Positions 14,231 through 22,917 of a DNA stretch of 30,275 bases are shown here, piece after piece (positions within the stretch are counted from its first letter, which is position 1; the number at the start of each line of letters is the position of its first letter). The translations under genes and the position numbers were made by a program. The stretch covers positions 12,328 through 42,602 of the forward strand of contig CADCWK010000035.1 in the NCBI GenBank assembly GCA_902806375.1, in the 5' to 3' direction. Under the pieces are notes generated by a model. It saw only the letters and a list, made by a program, of their open reading frames with translations, had not been told where the DNA came from and searched no databases. Source of the DNA: an uncultured Thermomicrobiales bacterium. Lineage in GTDB: Bacteria > Chloroflexota > Chloroflexia > Thermomicrobiales > UBA6265.

Positions 14231-15255
14231 CCGGCAGCGGCCTCTCCCTGTTCATGGCCCAGCTCAGCGTGCTGGGCGTGACCTTCGACTACACCCTGCG
14301 CAACGTGCTGCTCGGGTCGGCGGTCCTCGGGATCGTCGGCGGCGTCATCGGCTGCCTCGCAGTCCTGCGGCGGCAGAGCCTGCTCAGCGACGCCGTCTCC
14401 CACGCCGCGCTGCCCGGCATCTGCATCGCCTTCATCCTGACCGGGACCCGCTCGCTGCCCCTGCTGCTGGCGGGCGCCGCGGTCACCGGCCTGCTCGGCG
14501 CGCTGCTCGTCCTCGGGATCACCCGCGGCACCCGGCTCAAGGAGGACGCGGCCCTGGGCATCGTCCTCTCGACGTTCTTCGGTTTCGGGACCGTGCTCCT
14601 GACCCAGATCAGCCGGAGCGGCGACGCTGACCAGGCCGGCCTGAGCCGCTTCCTGTTCGGGCAGGCGGCCAGCCTGGTCGCCGGCGATGTCCTGACGATG
14701 AGCGTCCTCGGAGCCGTCGCCCTCGCGATCGTGGTCGCCGCGTTCAAGGAGCTCAAACTCTCCACCTTCGACCCGGCCTTCGCCGCCTCGGTCGGGCTGC
14801 CAGTGACGGGCCTGTCCGTCCTGCTCACGGTCCTGATCGTCGCCGCGATCGTGATCGGCCTGCAGTCGGTGGGCGTGATCCTGATGGTGACAGTGCTGGT
14901 CGCCCCCGCCCTGGCGGCCCGGCAGTGGACGCAGCGCCTCAGCACCATGATGGTGCTGGCGGCGGCCTTCGGGGGCGTCTCCGGCGCCCTGGGCGCCCTG
15001 CTCAGCGCCCGGATCTCCGGGCTCCCGACAGGCCCGACGATCGTCCTGATCGCGTCGAGCCTGGTCGTGCTGTCGCTCCTGTTCGCCCCGGAGCGCGGAC
15101 TGGTCTGGAACGCGATCGAGAACCGGCGGGCGGCCCGCACGATGCGGGGGACGCAGGGAGCGAGCGCGACGGGCCGGCTCGGCGGCTCGGCGGGATTCGA
15201 CATCCCGGCCCCCGTCCGACCGGCCGCCCCGCAGCGTGGAGGCGAGCCCCGATGA
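14227..15255 (+). CDS. troC: Mn/Zn ABC transporter permease 1 (ABC-3 family)
   Basis: A 342-residue membrane permease. The ABC-3 signature LRRQSLLSDAVSHAALPGICIA follows the first transmembrane span, and the coupling-helix region FKELKLSTFDPAFAASVGLP is present. Roughly eight hydrophobic segments cover residues 25-285. The last 55 residues form a Pro/Gly/Arg-rich cytoplasmic tail, longer than usual. The ATG at 14227 overlaps the end of troB. The frame stays open upstream inside troB out of register with it, so that longer version is spurious. Pairs with the second permease to form the heterodimeric channel. Confidence 0.93.
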   Translation: MTGSGLSLFMAQLSVLGVTFDYTLRNVLLGSAVLGIVGGVIGCLAVLRRQSLLSDAVSHAALPGICIAFILTGTRSLPLLLAGAAVTGLLGALLVLGITRGTRLKEDAALGIVLSTFFGFGTVLLTQISRSGDADQAGLSRFLFGQAASLVAGDVLTMSVLGAVALAIVVAAFKELKLSTFDPAFAASVGLPVTGLSVLLTVLIVAAIVIGLQSVGVILMVTVLVAPALAARQWTQRLSTMMVLAAAFGGVSGALGALLSARISGLPTGPTIVLIASSLVVLSLLFAPERGLVWNAIENRRAARTMRGTQGASATGRLGGSAGFDIPAPVRPAAPQRGGEPR

Positions 15256-16340
15256 GCTTCGCGGCGATCATCATCCTGACCGGCGCGCTGACGGCCATCT
15301 CCTGCGCCCTCGTCGGGTCGTTCCTCGTCCTGCGCCGGACCGCCATGGTCGGCGACGCGATCAGCCACTCGGTGCTGCTCGGCATCGTGACGGTCTTCTG
15401 GCTGACCAACGGCTCCCGCAACGAGATCCTGATGGTCCTCGGCGCGGGGACCGTCGGTCTCCTGACCGTCTATCTGATCGAGCTCGTCCGCAGCTCCGGC
15501 CGGGTCCGGGAGGACGCCGCGATCGGGCTGGTCTTCCCGGTCCTGTTCTCGATCGGCGTCATCATGGTCTCCCGGTTCCCCCAGACGGTGCATATCGACG
15601 TGCAGCACGTCCTCTACGGTGAGATCGCCTTCGCTCCGCTGCGCCGCCTGGAGCTGTTCGGCGCCGATCTCGGCTACCGGTCGCTCTGGGTGCTGGGCGG
15701 GATGGCGGCGATCAACCTCGCCTTCGTGACCCTGTTCTACAAGGAACTCAAGCTCTCGACCTTCGACCGCGGGCTGGCGGCGACCCTCGGCTTCGCGCCG
15801 CTCGCCCTGCACTACGCCCTGATGGGTCTCGTCTCCGCCACCACCGTGGTGGCGTTCGACAGCGTGGGCGCGATCCTCGTCGTCGCGATGCTGATCGTGC
15901 CGGGCGCGACGGCCTATCTGCTGACGGACCGGCTCGGCGTGATGATCGCCCTCGCCTGCGGGGTCGGTGCGCTGTCGGCCTGGGGCGGCTATGTCGTGGC
16001 CTCGGCCTACGACGCGTCGATCTCCGGCGCGATGGCGACCGTCGCCGGCGGGATCCTCGTGCTGGCCGTCCTCGGCTCGCCACGGCATGGCGTCGTGGTC
16101 CGGGCATGGACGCGGGCGCGGCTCCGGCGGCGGTTCGACGTCCGGCTGCTGGTCGCCCACCTCGCCGGCGGCAGCGACCCGGACCACCTCTCGGAGCAGT
16201 TCCGCTGGTCGCCATCGACCGTCCGCCGCACCCTCGACCTGGCGCTGCGCGAGGGGTACGTGGAGCGGCGCGACGGTGACCGACTCACGGTGACGCCGGC
16301 CGGGGCGGCGCTGGCGGCCGGCACCGACACCGGCCGCTGA
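15252..16340 (+). CDS. troD: Mn/Zn ABC transporter permease 2 with C-terminal winged-helix domain
   Basis: A 362-residue protein. Residues 1-275 are an ABC-3 permease (LRRTAMVGDAISHSVLLGI signature; LFYKELKLSTFDRGLAATLGF coupling region; about eight membrane spans). Residues about 292-355 are extra and read as a winged helix-turn-helix: DVRLLVAHLA, then HLSEQFRWSPSTVRRTLDLALREGYVER and a wing DGDRLTVTPAGAAL, much like the DNA-binding part of DtxR-family repressors. Being tethered to the membrane on the cytoplasmic side, it could bind DNA, contact TroR, or regulate transport allosterically; none is shown. Permeases with similar tails exist in related metal operons, so it is not a sequencing fusion. 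Its ATG overlaps the permease 1 stop. Confidence 0.92.
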   Translation: MSFAAIIILTGALTAISCALVGSFLVLRRTAMVGDAISHSVLLGIVTVFWLTNGSRNEILMVLGAGTVGLLTVYLIELVRSSGRVREDAAIGLVFPVLFSIGVIMVSRFPQTVHIDVQHVLYGEIAFAPLRRLELFGADLGYRSLWVLGGMAAINLAFVTLFYKELKLSTFDRGLAATLGFAPLALHYALMGLVSATTVVAFDSVGAILVVAMLIVPGATAYLLTDRLGVMIALACGVGALSAWGGYVVASAYDASISGAMATVAGGILVLAVLGSPRHGVVVRAWTRARLRRRFDVRLLVAHLAGGSDPDHLSEQFRWSPSTVRRTLDLALREGYVERRDGDRLTVTPAGAALAAGTDTGR

Positions 16341-16483
16341 CCGACCGGCCCGGACACCGTCACCCGCGATTGACCGGGGTGGTCCCGGCGCGCGGCGGGC
16401 GATCGTCCCATGCGATACTCCCGCGATCCGTCCACCCGTCACCCAGGCACCTTCGGTCCGTCCAGGACCCAACGGGAACGCCC

Positions 16484-17257
16484 ATGCGAGGCACCATGGA
16501 GTCATCGGAGCGGGCCCCCCAGACCGGAAACGGCCAGCCAGACGCCGGCGAGGAGATCCGCCCCCGGATCACCCCGGCGATGGAGGATTACCTCAAGGCG
16601 ATCTACCGGCTCAACGCCGACGGCGGTCCCGTCACGACCCAGCGGCTGGCCGACGAACTGGGGATCTCCGGACCGTCGGTGACCAACATGGTCAAGCGCC
16701 TGGACGAGCTCAAGATGCTCCGGCACACCCGCTACCAGGGCGTCGTCCTGACGACGGCCGGGGAGCGAGTCGCCCTCGAGGTGCTGCGCCATCACCGCCT
16801 GCTGGAGGTCTACCTGGCCGAATCCCTCGGCGTCCCGTGGGACGAGGTCCACGAGGAGGCCGAGCGGCTGGAGCACCTGCTCTCCGACAACCTGGAGCGC
16901 CGGATCGACCGGGCTCTCGGCCACCCGACCTTCGACCCCCACGGTGCCCCGATCCCGACGGCTGACGGCCACATGCCGGCCCTGTCCGACCGGCGCCTCA
17001 GCGACATGGCGGTCGGCGACGTCGCCACCGTGGAGCAGGTCTCCGACCGCGACCCCGAGCAACTCCGCTACCTCGGGTCGCTGGGCCTCGTGCCGGGGCA
17101 GCGACTGGAACTGCGGGAGCGGCTGCCGTTCGAGGGGCCGATCCGGCTCCTGATCGGCGAGCATGAGCATCTCATCGGCGCGCCGCTGGCCCGGATCGTC
17201 CACGTCGTGGTGACGGCGCCCGACGCCGGCACCCTCCCCACTCCCGACGGACGCTGA
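16484..17257 (+). CDS. troR: DtxR/MntR-family metal-dependent transcriptional repressor
   Basis: A 257-residue three-domain regulator: winged HTH (about 31-92; AMEDYLKAIYRL, then LADELGISGPSVTNMVKRLDELKML), dimerisation/metal domain (93-150) and a C-terminal FeoA/SH3-like domain (175-243). Residues aligning with Bacillus MntR ligands are Asp35 (D8), His104 (H77), Glu127 (E99), Glu130 (E102) and His131 (H103), but the E11 position is Lys38. Asp and Glu at the D8 and E99 positions are the Mn-type choices, where iron-type DtxR has Met and Cys. The expected role is repression of the tro operon when metal is replete. The starts at 16484 and 16496 are both plausible; each has a short purine-rich site. 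It lies 143 bases after permease 2. Confidence 0.92.
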   Translation: MRGTMESSERAPQTGNGQPDAGEEIRPRITPAMEDYLKAIYRLNADGGPVTTQRLADELGISGPSVTNMVKRLDELKMLRHTRYQGVVLTTAGERVALEVLRHHRLLEVYLAESLGVPWDEVHEEAERLEHLLSDNLERRIDRALGHPTFDPHGAPIPTADGHMPALSDRRLSDMAVGDVATVEQVSDRDPEQLRYLGSLGLVPGQRLELRERLPFEGPIRLLIGEHEHLIGAPLARIVHVVVTAPDAGTLPTPDGR

Positions 17258-17260
17258 GCC

Positions 17261-18088
17261 ATGGACCGCTACCCGGCGCCGAAGCCGACCAGACGCCGGC
17301 GCGTCGCCGATCCCCTGACGGACACCGCCGGTCCCGACGTGATCGAGATCCTCTCGGTCCCCGAGCCGATCCCTCCGGTCCCGGCGCCGGCGTACCGGGT
17401 CGGCGTCAAGGAGATGGCGCCGGACGAGCGCCCCCGCGAGCGGATGAAGCTGCGTGGTCCCGGCTCCCTGAGTAACGGCGACCTGCTCGCCATCCTCATG
17501 AACACGGGCATCAAGGGGGAATCGGTGATCGAGGTGTCGCAACGGTTGTTGCGCGACTGCGGCGGTCTGGCGGGACTGGTCCGGCTCGATGTCGTGGAAC
17601 TGGCGGCGATCCGTGGCGTCGGCGAAGCGAAGGCGGCCAGGTTGAAGGCCGCCATCGAGCTGGCGGGCCGGATCGCCGCCCTGGCGCCGGACCAGCGTCC
17701 GAAGATCACCACGCCGGACGACGTCATCAACCTCGTCGGCGTCGAGATGGCCGCGCTTGGGCAGGAGCAACTCCGGCTCGTCCTGCTCGACACCAAGCAC
17801 CAGGTGCTCGCGATCCGCACGGTCTACCAGGGCACCGTCAACGGCGCCAACATCCGACCAGCCGAGATCTTCCGGGAGGCCCTGAAGCACAACGCGGTGG
17901 CCCTGGTCATCGTCCACAACCACCCGTCCGGCGACCCGACCCCCTCCGGCGCCGATGTCGCCGTCACCGCCGAACTCGTCAAGGCGGGGGAGCTACTCGG
18001 TGTCGACGTGCTGGACCACCTCGTCATCGGGCAGGGGAGGCACGCGTCGCTGCGCCGGCTGGGGCTGGGCTTCCCGGCGCGAGCGTGA
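17261..18088 (+). CDS. radC: RadC-family JAMM-domain protein
   Basis: A 275-residue RadC (UPF0758) protein. A helix-hairpin-helix region (ELAAIRGVGEAKAARLKAAIELA, about 110-132) precedes the JAB/MPN metalloprotease-like domain with the full JAMM signature VHNHPSGDPTPSGAD (zinc ligands His, His, Asp). The N-terminal 45 residues before KEMAPDERPRERM are a Pro/Arg-rich extension not usual in the family. Despite the name, a DNA-repair role for RadC was withdrawn, and the biochemical function is not established. The ATG lies three bases after the troR stop, so it is almost certainly co-transcribed with the metal operon. Confidence 0.92.
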   Translation: MDRYPAPKPTRRRRVADPLTDTAGPDVIEILSVPEPIPPVPAPAYRVGVKEMAPDERPRERMKLRGPGSLSNGDLLAILMNTGIKGESVIEVSQRLLRDCGGLAGLVRLDVVELAAIRGVGEAKAARLKAAIELAGRIAALAPDQRPKITTPDDVINLVGVEMAALGQEQLRLVLLDTKHQVLAIRTVYQGTVNGANIRPAEIFREALKHNAVALVIVHNHPSGDPTPSGADVAVTAELVKAGELLGVDVLDHLVIGQGRHASLRRLGLGFPARA

Positions 18089-18296
18089 GGCGTCCGCCCG
18101 GTGCCCCACGACCCGGTTCAACTGCGGATTTCGGTCAACCGCCTCGGGCCCAAGGAGACGACGTCGCGGGCGTCGCACCTCGTGTCCACGCGCGTGGCGT
18201 CACCCGTCCCCGAGCCAGGCGGTGGTCCGACGCGGCAGGGTATCCTGTCCTGTCAGAGAAGGATTCGGCCGGTCGATAAGATGAGAGAGGCGAGGG

Positions 18297-20210
18297 ATGA
18301 CGACGCAGGTGACTGAACGGCGAACGGACGCAGGAGCGGCGGAGCCCGGACCGATCCCGTTCAGCCGGTACGCGGCGATCAGGCGCTACCAGCCGACGCT
18401 CGCGCTGACGCCGGACGGTCAGCAGGTGGTCTACTCGACCAACGTCTCGGGTCAATTCAACCTCTGGCGCCAGCCGGCCAGCGGTGGGTACGCCCGGCAA
18501 CTGACGCTGTTCGACGACCAGACCGTCCGGTCCGTCGCCTGCTCACCGGATGGGCGGACGCTCGTCTTCTCGGCCGACCGGGCCGGCGACGAGTTCACGT
18601 ACATCTACCGCCTGCCGATCACCGGCGGCGCGGCCGTCGAGCTGTTCGGCCGGGCCGACGTCCAGGCCGCGCTGGCCGACGCGCCCTTCTCGCCGTCGGG
18701 CAACGAGATCCTGATCTCGGCCAACGACCGGGTCGACACCGACGAGGACGTCGTCATCCGGGACCTGCACGGCGCGGAGTCCGGCCGGCCGCTGGCGGAC
18801 GGGAACATCAACAGTGCGGTGGGCTGGTCGCCGGATGGCAACAGGATCAGCTACGTGCAGATCTTCTCCAATACGGATCTGAACGCGGGCGTGATCGACC
18901 TCGCGGCCGGCTCATCCCGGGTGCTGACGCCGCACGAGGGCGAAGCGGTCTACTACCCGGGGCCGTGGGCACCGGACAGCTCCGGCTTCTATGTCGTCAC
19001 CAACGAGGGCGGCGAGTTCAACTCGCTGGCCTTCCTCGATGTCGACACGGGCGAGCGGCGTCCGGTCGCCACGCCCGACTGGGATGTCGAGGGGGTCGCG
19101 ACGGCGGCGGGCGGCCGGTACCTGGCCGTCGTCGTCAACGAGGACGGCTACAGCCGGCTCACGGTCCACGATCTCGGTGCGCGCGGCGTACCGGCCGGCC
19201 CGCTGACCGATGAGACCGCCGTCGCGCTGCCGCCGATGCCGGACGGCACGATCGGGACGCTCGTCGGTGCCGCGGACGCGCCGGTCTTCGCGCTCCTGAT
19301 CAGCCGCCCCGAGAGCGCCCCGGAAGTCTTCACGCTCGATCTCACGGCGGGGACGCTGACGCAGCTGACCGAGTCGATGCTGGGCGGGATCGACCCGGCG
19401 ACGATGATCCGGCCCGAGCTGATCCGGTTCACGACCCACGACGGCCTCGAGGTCCCGGCCTGGCTGTACCGCCCGGCCGGACCGGGCCCGTTCCCGGTCG
19501 TGCTGAGCATCCACGGCGGGCCGGAGGCGCAGGAGCGTCCGAGCTACGGCGTCGGGCTCTACCAGTACCTGCTCAGCCGCGGGATCGGCGTCATGGCGCC
19601 GAACGTCCGGGGCAGCACCGGCTACGGCAAGGCGTACCAGAAACGGATCCACCACGACTGGGGCGGCGCCGAGCTGGAGGACTTCCGGGCCGCGGCCGAG
19701 TACCTGAAGGGACTGGACTGGGTCGACGGCGACCGGCTCGGGGTCTACGGCGGCAGCTTCGGCGGCTTCGCGACGCTCAGCTGCGTCAGCCGGCTCCCGG
19801 AGTACTGGGCGGCGGCCGTCGACATCGTCGGTCCGTCCAACCTCGTCACCTTCGCCAAGGCGGTCCCGCCGACCTGGCGCCGGATGATGGCGGCGTGGGT
19901 CGGCGACCCGGAGACCGAGGTCGACTTCCTGATGTCACGCTCACCGATCACCTACGTCGACCAGATCCGGGCGCCGCTGTTCGTCATCCAGGGCGCCAAC
20001 GACCCGCGCGTGGTCAAGGCCGAGAGCGACCAGATCGTCGCGCGCCTCCGGGAGCGAAACGTCGACGTCACCTATGACGTCTACGAGGACGAGGGGCACG
20101 GCTTCACCAAGCGGAGCAACGAGCTCCGGGCCTACGGCGACACAGTCGCGTTCTTCGAGCGGCACCTGCTGGCGGACGCGGAGGCGCCAACGGCCGCTGC
20201 CCGGCACTGA
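18297..20210 (+). CDS. S9-family prolyl oligopeptidase / acylaminoacyl-peptidase
   Basis: A 637-residue serine peptidase. An N-terminal seven-bladed WD40-like propeller (about 25-370) restricts access to a C-terminal alpha/beta-hydrolase domain. The catalytic triad is readable: Ser487 in YGGSFGGFA, Asp569 in GANDPRV and His601 in DEGHGF. The oxyanion region PVVLSIHGGPEAQERP and the NVRGSTGYGKAY loop are typical of the acylaminoacyl-peptidase branch, which removes blocked residues from short peptides. No signal peptide, so cytoplasmic. The ATG at 18297 follows a GAGGCGAGGG stretch directly. The 208 bases upstream contain a TATCCT and a 12-bp palindrome near 18186 but no clear promoter pair. 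Confidence 0.92.
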   Translation: MTTQVTERRTDAGAAEPGPIPFSRYAAIRRYQPTLALTPDGQQVVYSTNVSGQFNLWRQPASGGYARQLTLFDDQTVRSVACSPDGRTLVFSADRAGDEFTYIYRLPITGGAAVELFGRADVQAALADAPFSPSGNEILISANDRVDTDEDVVIRDLHGAESGRPLADGNINSAVGWSPDGNRISYVQIFSNTDLNAGVIDLAAGSSRVLTPHEGEAVYYPGPWAPDSSGFYVVTNEGGEFNSLAFLDVDTGERRPVATPDWDVEGVATAAGGRYLAVVVNEDGYSRLTVHDLGARGVPAGPLTDETAVALPPMPDGTIGTLVGAADAPVFALLISRPESAPEVFTLDLTAGTLTQLTESMLGGIDPATMIRPELIRFTTHDGLEVPAWLYRPAGPGPFPVVLSIHGGPEAQERPSYGVGLYQYLLSRGIGVMAPNVRGSTGYGKAYQKRIHHDWGGAELEDFRAAAEYLKGLDWVDGDRLGVYGGSFGGFATLSCVSRLPEYWAAAVDIVGPSNLVTFAKAVPPTWRRMMAAWVGDPETEVDFLMSRSPITYVDQIRAPLFVIQGANDPRVVKAESDQIVARLRERNVDVTYDVYEDEGHGFTKRSNELRAYGDTVAFFERHLLADAEAPTAAARH

Positions 20211-20320
20211 CCTCCCCGGACGAGGGCCTCGCGCATCGGTGGCTTGTTCCCCGGCTCCATCTACGCCACTATGGCGAGGACGCTGGACACTTCCGGCACG
20301 CAGCTTCGAGGTCCCTGGCG

Positions 20321-21286
20321 TTGACGACATCCTCTGATCCAACTGGCCACGTCGCGCTGCGGATCGCGGCCTTCCATGTCGAGCCTGAGGCCTACAGGCT
20401 GGTCCGGGACTGGGCCGATTCCCGCGGGCACGAGATCGTGCTGCTGGTGACCACCCCGGGCCCGGCGCCCCGGACCTACCTGGGCTACCGCCAGGTCGTC
20501 GCGGCCGCCCCGCCCCGGCAGGAGGTGCTGATCACGACGCGCTTCCGCCGGGCGACGCCGATCATCGCCGCCGCGCGGCCGGACCTGATCCTGTCCTACA
20601 CCTTCCCGTACCGGCTGCCGGACACGCTCCTCGCCGTCGCGCCGCTCGGCGCGCTCAACCTGCACCCCGCGCCGCTGCCCCGCTACCGGGGACCGAACCC
20701 GCACCGGATGATCCATGCGGGCGAGCCGACGATCGGGGCGACACTGCACCGGATGGCGACGGAGTTCGACGCCGGTCCGACCCTGAGCGTCCAGGAAGCG
20801 GCGCTCCCCGCCGACCCGACGGTGGAAACCGTCCGGGCGCTCTACGACCGGCTCATCGTCGCGGCGCTGGACGAGGGCGTGGCCCGGGCCGCTCGCGGCG
20901 AGCGCGGCGAAGCACAGGACGACGCGGCCGCGACCTACGCCGCTGGCTTCACCGAGGACGACTACTGGCTGGACTGGCGCCTGCCGGGCGAGACGCTCCG
21001 CCGGCGGGCGATCGCGCTCAACCTCGTGGAGACCCGCGCCCGGGCCGCGCTCGACGGGAACGGCCGGCTGGTCGGGGCGGTGACCCCCGTGCCGGAGGCC
21101 GACGCACCGTATATCCGGTTCGGGGTCCAGCCCGGCGAGATCATCGGCCGGGACGGAGACGACCTGATCGTCATGGCCGGCGACGGACCGGTGCGGGTCG
21201 AACATGGCGATCCGGTCGGCGGGGCCATACCGGATGCGCTCCGGGTGTCCTTCAAGGCGCCGCGTCGGCCCGCCGGGCTTGGCTGA
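20321..21286 (+). CDS. Formyltransferase-family protein (methionyl-tRNA formyltransferase-like)
   Basis: A 321-residue protein with the formyl_trans_N catalytic set: Asn113 and His115 in LNLHPAPLPRYRGPNP, and Asp150 in MATEFDAGPTL. A C-terminal domain of about 95 residues resembles the FMT C domain (DYWLDWRLPGETLRRRAIALN), and the last strand set is DLIVMAGDGPVRVEHGD. True Fmt has the SLLPxYRG loop; here the Ser-Leu-Leu is Pro-Ala-Pro-Leu, and the N-terminal strand lacks the usual FxGTPxFA motif. It may therefore be a paralogue acting on another amine with 10-formyl-THF. The start is TTG with a GAGG about nine bases upstream. It lies 110 bases after the S9 peptidase. Confidence 0.82.
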   Translation: MTTSSDPTGHVALRIAAFHVEPEAYRLVRDWADSRGHEIVLLVTTPGPAPRTYLGYRQVVAAAPPRQEVLITTRFRRATPIIAAARPDLILSYTFPYRLPDTLLAVAPLGALNLHPAPLPRYRGPNPHRMIHAGEPTIGATLHRMATEFDAGPTLSVQEAALPADPTVETVRALYDRLIVAALDEGVARAARGERGEAQDDAAATYAAGFTEDDYWLDWRLPGETLRRRAIALNLVETRARAALDGNGRLVGAVTPVPEADAPYIRFGVQPGEIIGRDGDDLIVMAGDGPVRVEHGDPVGGAIPDALRVSFKAPRRPAGLG

Positions 21287-21398
21287 CCGGCCCTGGACGT
21301 CGCGTCCCCGTCCAGTCGGGACAAGGTCCAGCGTCCAGCCTGGAACTGCCGTAACCTCCTCACCGGAGCCCACGTGCCGGTATGACGCCCTGGGTGGC

Positions 21399-21414
21399 TC
21401 GGTCGATCGACCGA
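21399..21414. promoter_or_regulatory. 16-bp perfect palindrome upstream of the MFS gene
   Basis: TCGGTCGA followed immediately by TCGACCGA, centred between 21406 and 21407, 83 bases before the MFS start. Suited to a dimeric repressor such as a TetR or MarR protein, but no such regulator gene is adjacent. The rest of the 21287-21496 gap shows nothing clear. Confidence 0.35.
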
Positions 21415-21496
21415 TCCGCCGAGAGACCGGTTCGACCAGAAGGGTGACACGGGACCGGTGACCATTCGCTCTCCGGGGTAGCTCGGCGATCGGAGG

Positions 21497-22912
21497 ATGG
21501 AGACGACCGTGGAGCCTGCCGGCGGGACACCCAGCGACGTCGGTCCGTTCTACATCAGCCGCCGCTACGCCATCTTCTGGGCTGGGACACTACTGTCCGC
21601 CCTCGGCGACATGATCTTCGAGTTCACCCTGATCGTCTGGGCCGCCCAGCAGTACGGGGCATCGGGGTCCTGGCTGGTCTCGGGCATCTTCGTCGCCTCG
21701 CTGATCCCGACGATCATCGTCGGTCCGGTCGCCGGGACACTGGTCGACCAGGGCCGGGACAAGATCCGGGTCGTCGTCCGGGCCAGCGCGCTGATCGCCG
21801 TCCTGACCGTCCTGCTCGCCCCGCTGCTGGCTGACGACCTGTTCGGGCTCGGCCCGAGCCTCCCGACCCCGGTCCAGACGGCGACCCTGCTGGCCGTCGT
21901 GGCGGTCATCAGCGCCATCAATCAGTTCATCCGCCCCGCGACCGGGATCATCGCCCGCGACATCGTTCCCGAGGCTGACCGGGCGCGGGCCGCCAGCCTC
22001 AACCAGGTCGCCTTCGGCATCGCGATCCTGGTCGGCCCGCCGCTGGCCGCACCCCTGTTCATCTCCTTCGGGCTGACCTGGGCACTGGCGCTGAACGCCG
22101 GCAGCTTCGTCGCCTGCGCGGCGCTGGTCCGGGTCGCGGCGCGGGGCGCCATGCTGGACGAGCCGGCCACGGCCCCTGAGGGCGCCACACCCTCCATCCC
22201 CGCTACCCTGCGTGGCCGCGCCGTTTTGGTCTGGGCAGATCTCATCGCCGGGCTGCGGCTGTTCGGCACCTCCCCGACCCTGACGACGATCGCCGTCTGC
22301 CTGGTCATCGCGCTGGCGGGCTTCGGCCTCCTCAACGCCGTCGACCCCTTCTTCGTCATCTTCAACCTCGGCGGCTCGGCCGAGATCTACGGCTGGTTCG
22401 GCGCGTTCCAGGGCGCCGGCAGCCTGATCGGCGCGGTCGCGTTCAGCGTCGTGGCGGCCCGGATGGGCATGCCCCAGCTGTTCTGCGCTGGCCTCGGGAC
22501 GATCGGCGTCCTGACCATCGTCTACGCTCAGCTCACGAGCGTCCCGGCCGGGCTAGCGCTGATCTTCCTGTTCGGGCTGGTCTTCCCGGCGATCAACATC
22601 GCGCTGTCGCCGATCATGCTCCGCGTCACCCCGCGCGCCTACCTCGGTCGGGTCGGCGGGACTCTCAACCCACTCATCAACGTCGCGACGCTCATCGGCG
22701 TCCTGGCCGGTGGTGTGCTCTACGGGTCGCTCGGCGAGAACTTCTCGTTCACGCTGGTCGGGGTCCGGTTCGGAGCGCTGGACGGCCTGCTCTCGCTGAC
22801 CGGACTGCTCAGTGTCGTGGCGGCCCTCTACGCCTGGCGCCGGTTCGCTTCCGCGCCCGTCCAGACCGAGATGGACGCCGCCGCCGGGATCGATCGTCCA
22901 GGCGGCGGCTGA
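21497..22912 (+). CDS. MFS transporter (DHA3/MFS_3 type exporter)
   Basis: A 471-residue membrane protein with about twelve hydrophobic spans in two halves. The start of the first span reads ISRRYAIFWAGTLLSALGDMIFEFTL, the typical opening of MFS_3 exporters (MefA/enterobactin exporter group), followed by a GPVAGTLVDQGRDKIRVV loop 2-3 motif. The central cytoplasmic loop lies at about 215-245. Second-half motifs include IYGWFGAFQGAGSLIGAV and LFGLVFPAINIALSPIMLRVTP. Such proteins usually export drugs or metabolites by proton antiport; substrate is unknown. The ATG at 21497 follows GGAGG by only a few bases; the GTG four codons on is an alternative. Confidence 0.9.
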   Translation: METTVEPAGGTPSDVGPFYISRRYAIFWAGTLLSALGDMIFEFTLIVWAAQQYGASGSWLVSGIFVASLIPTIIVGPVAGTLVDQGRDKIRVVVRASALIAVLTVLLAPLLADDLFGLGPSLPTPVQTATLLAVVAVISAINQFIRPATGIIARDIVPEADRARAASLNQVAFGIAILVGPPLAAPLFISFGLTWALALNAGSFVACAALVRVAARGAMLDEPATAPEGATPSIPATLRGRAVLVWADLIAGLRLFGTSPTLTTIAVCLVIALAGFGLLNAVDPFFVIFNLGGSAEIYGWFGAFQGAGSLIGAVAFSVVAARMGMPQLFCAGLGTIGVLTIVYAQLTSVPAGLALIFLFGLVFPAINIALSPIMLRVTPRAYLGRVGGTLNPLINVATLIGVLAGGVLYGSLGENFSFTLVGVRFGALDGLLSLTGLLSVVAALYAWRRFASAPVQTEMDAAAGIDRPGGG

Positions 22913-22917
22913 GCCAG

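Noticed and set aside
14289..16505. Open minus-strand frame of 738 codons opposite the two permease genes
   Set aside because: It lies antisense to two clearly conserved ABC-3 permeases. Its product is low-complexity Arg/Pro/Asp-rich, as expected from the complement of high-GC coding DNA.
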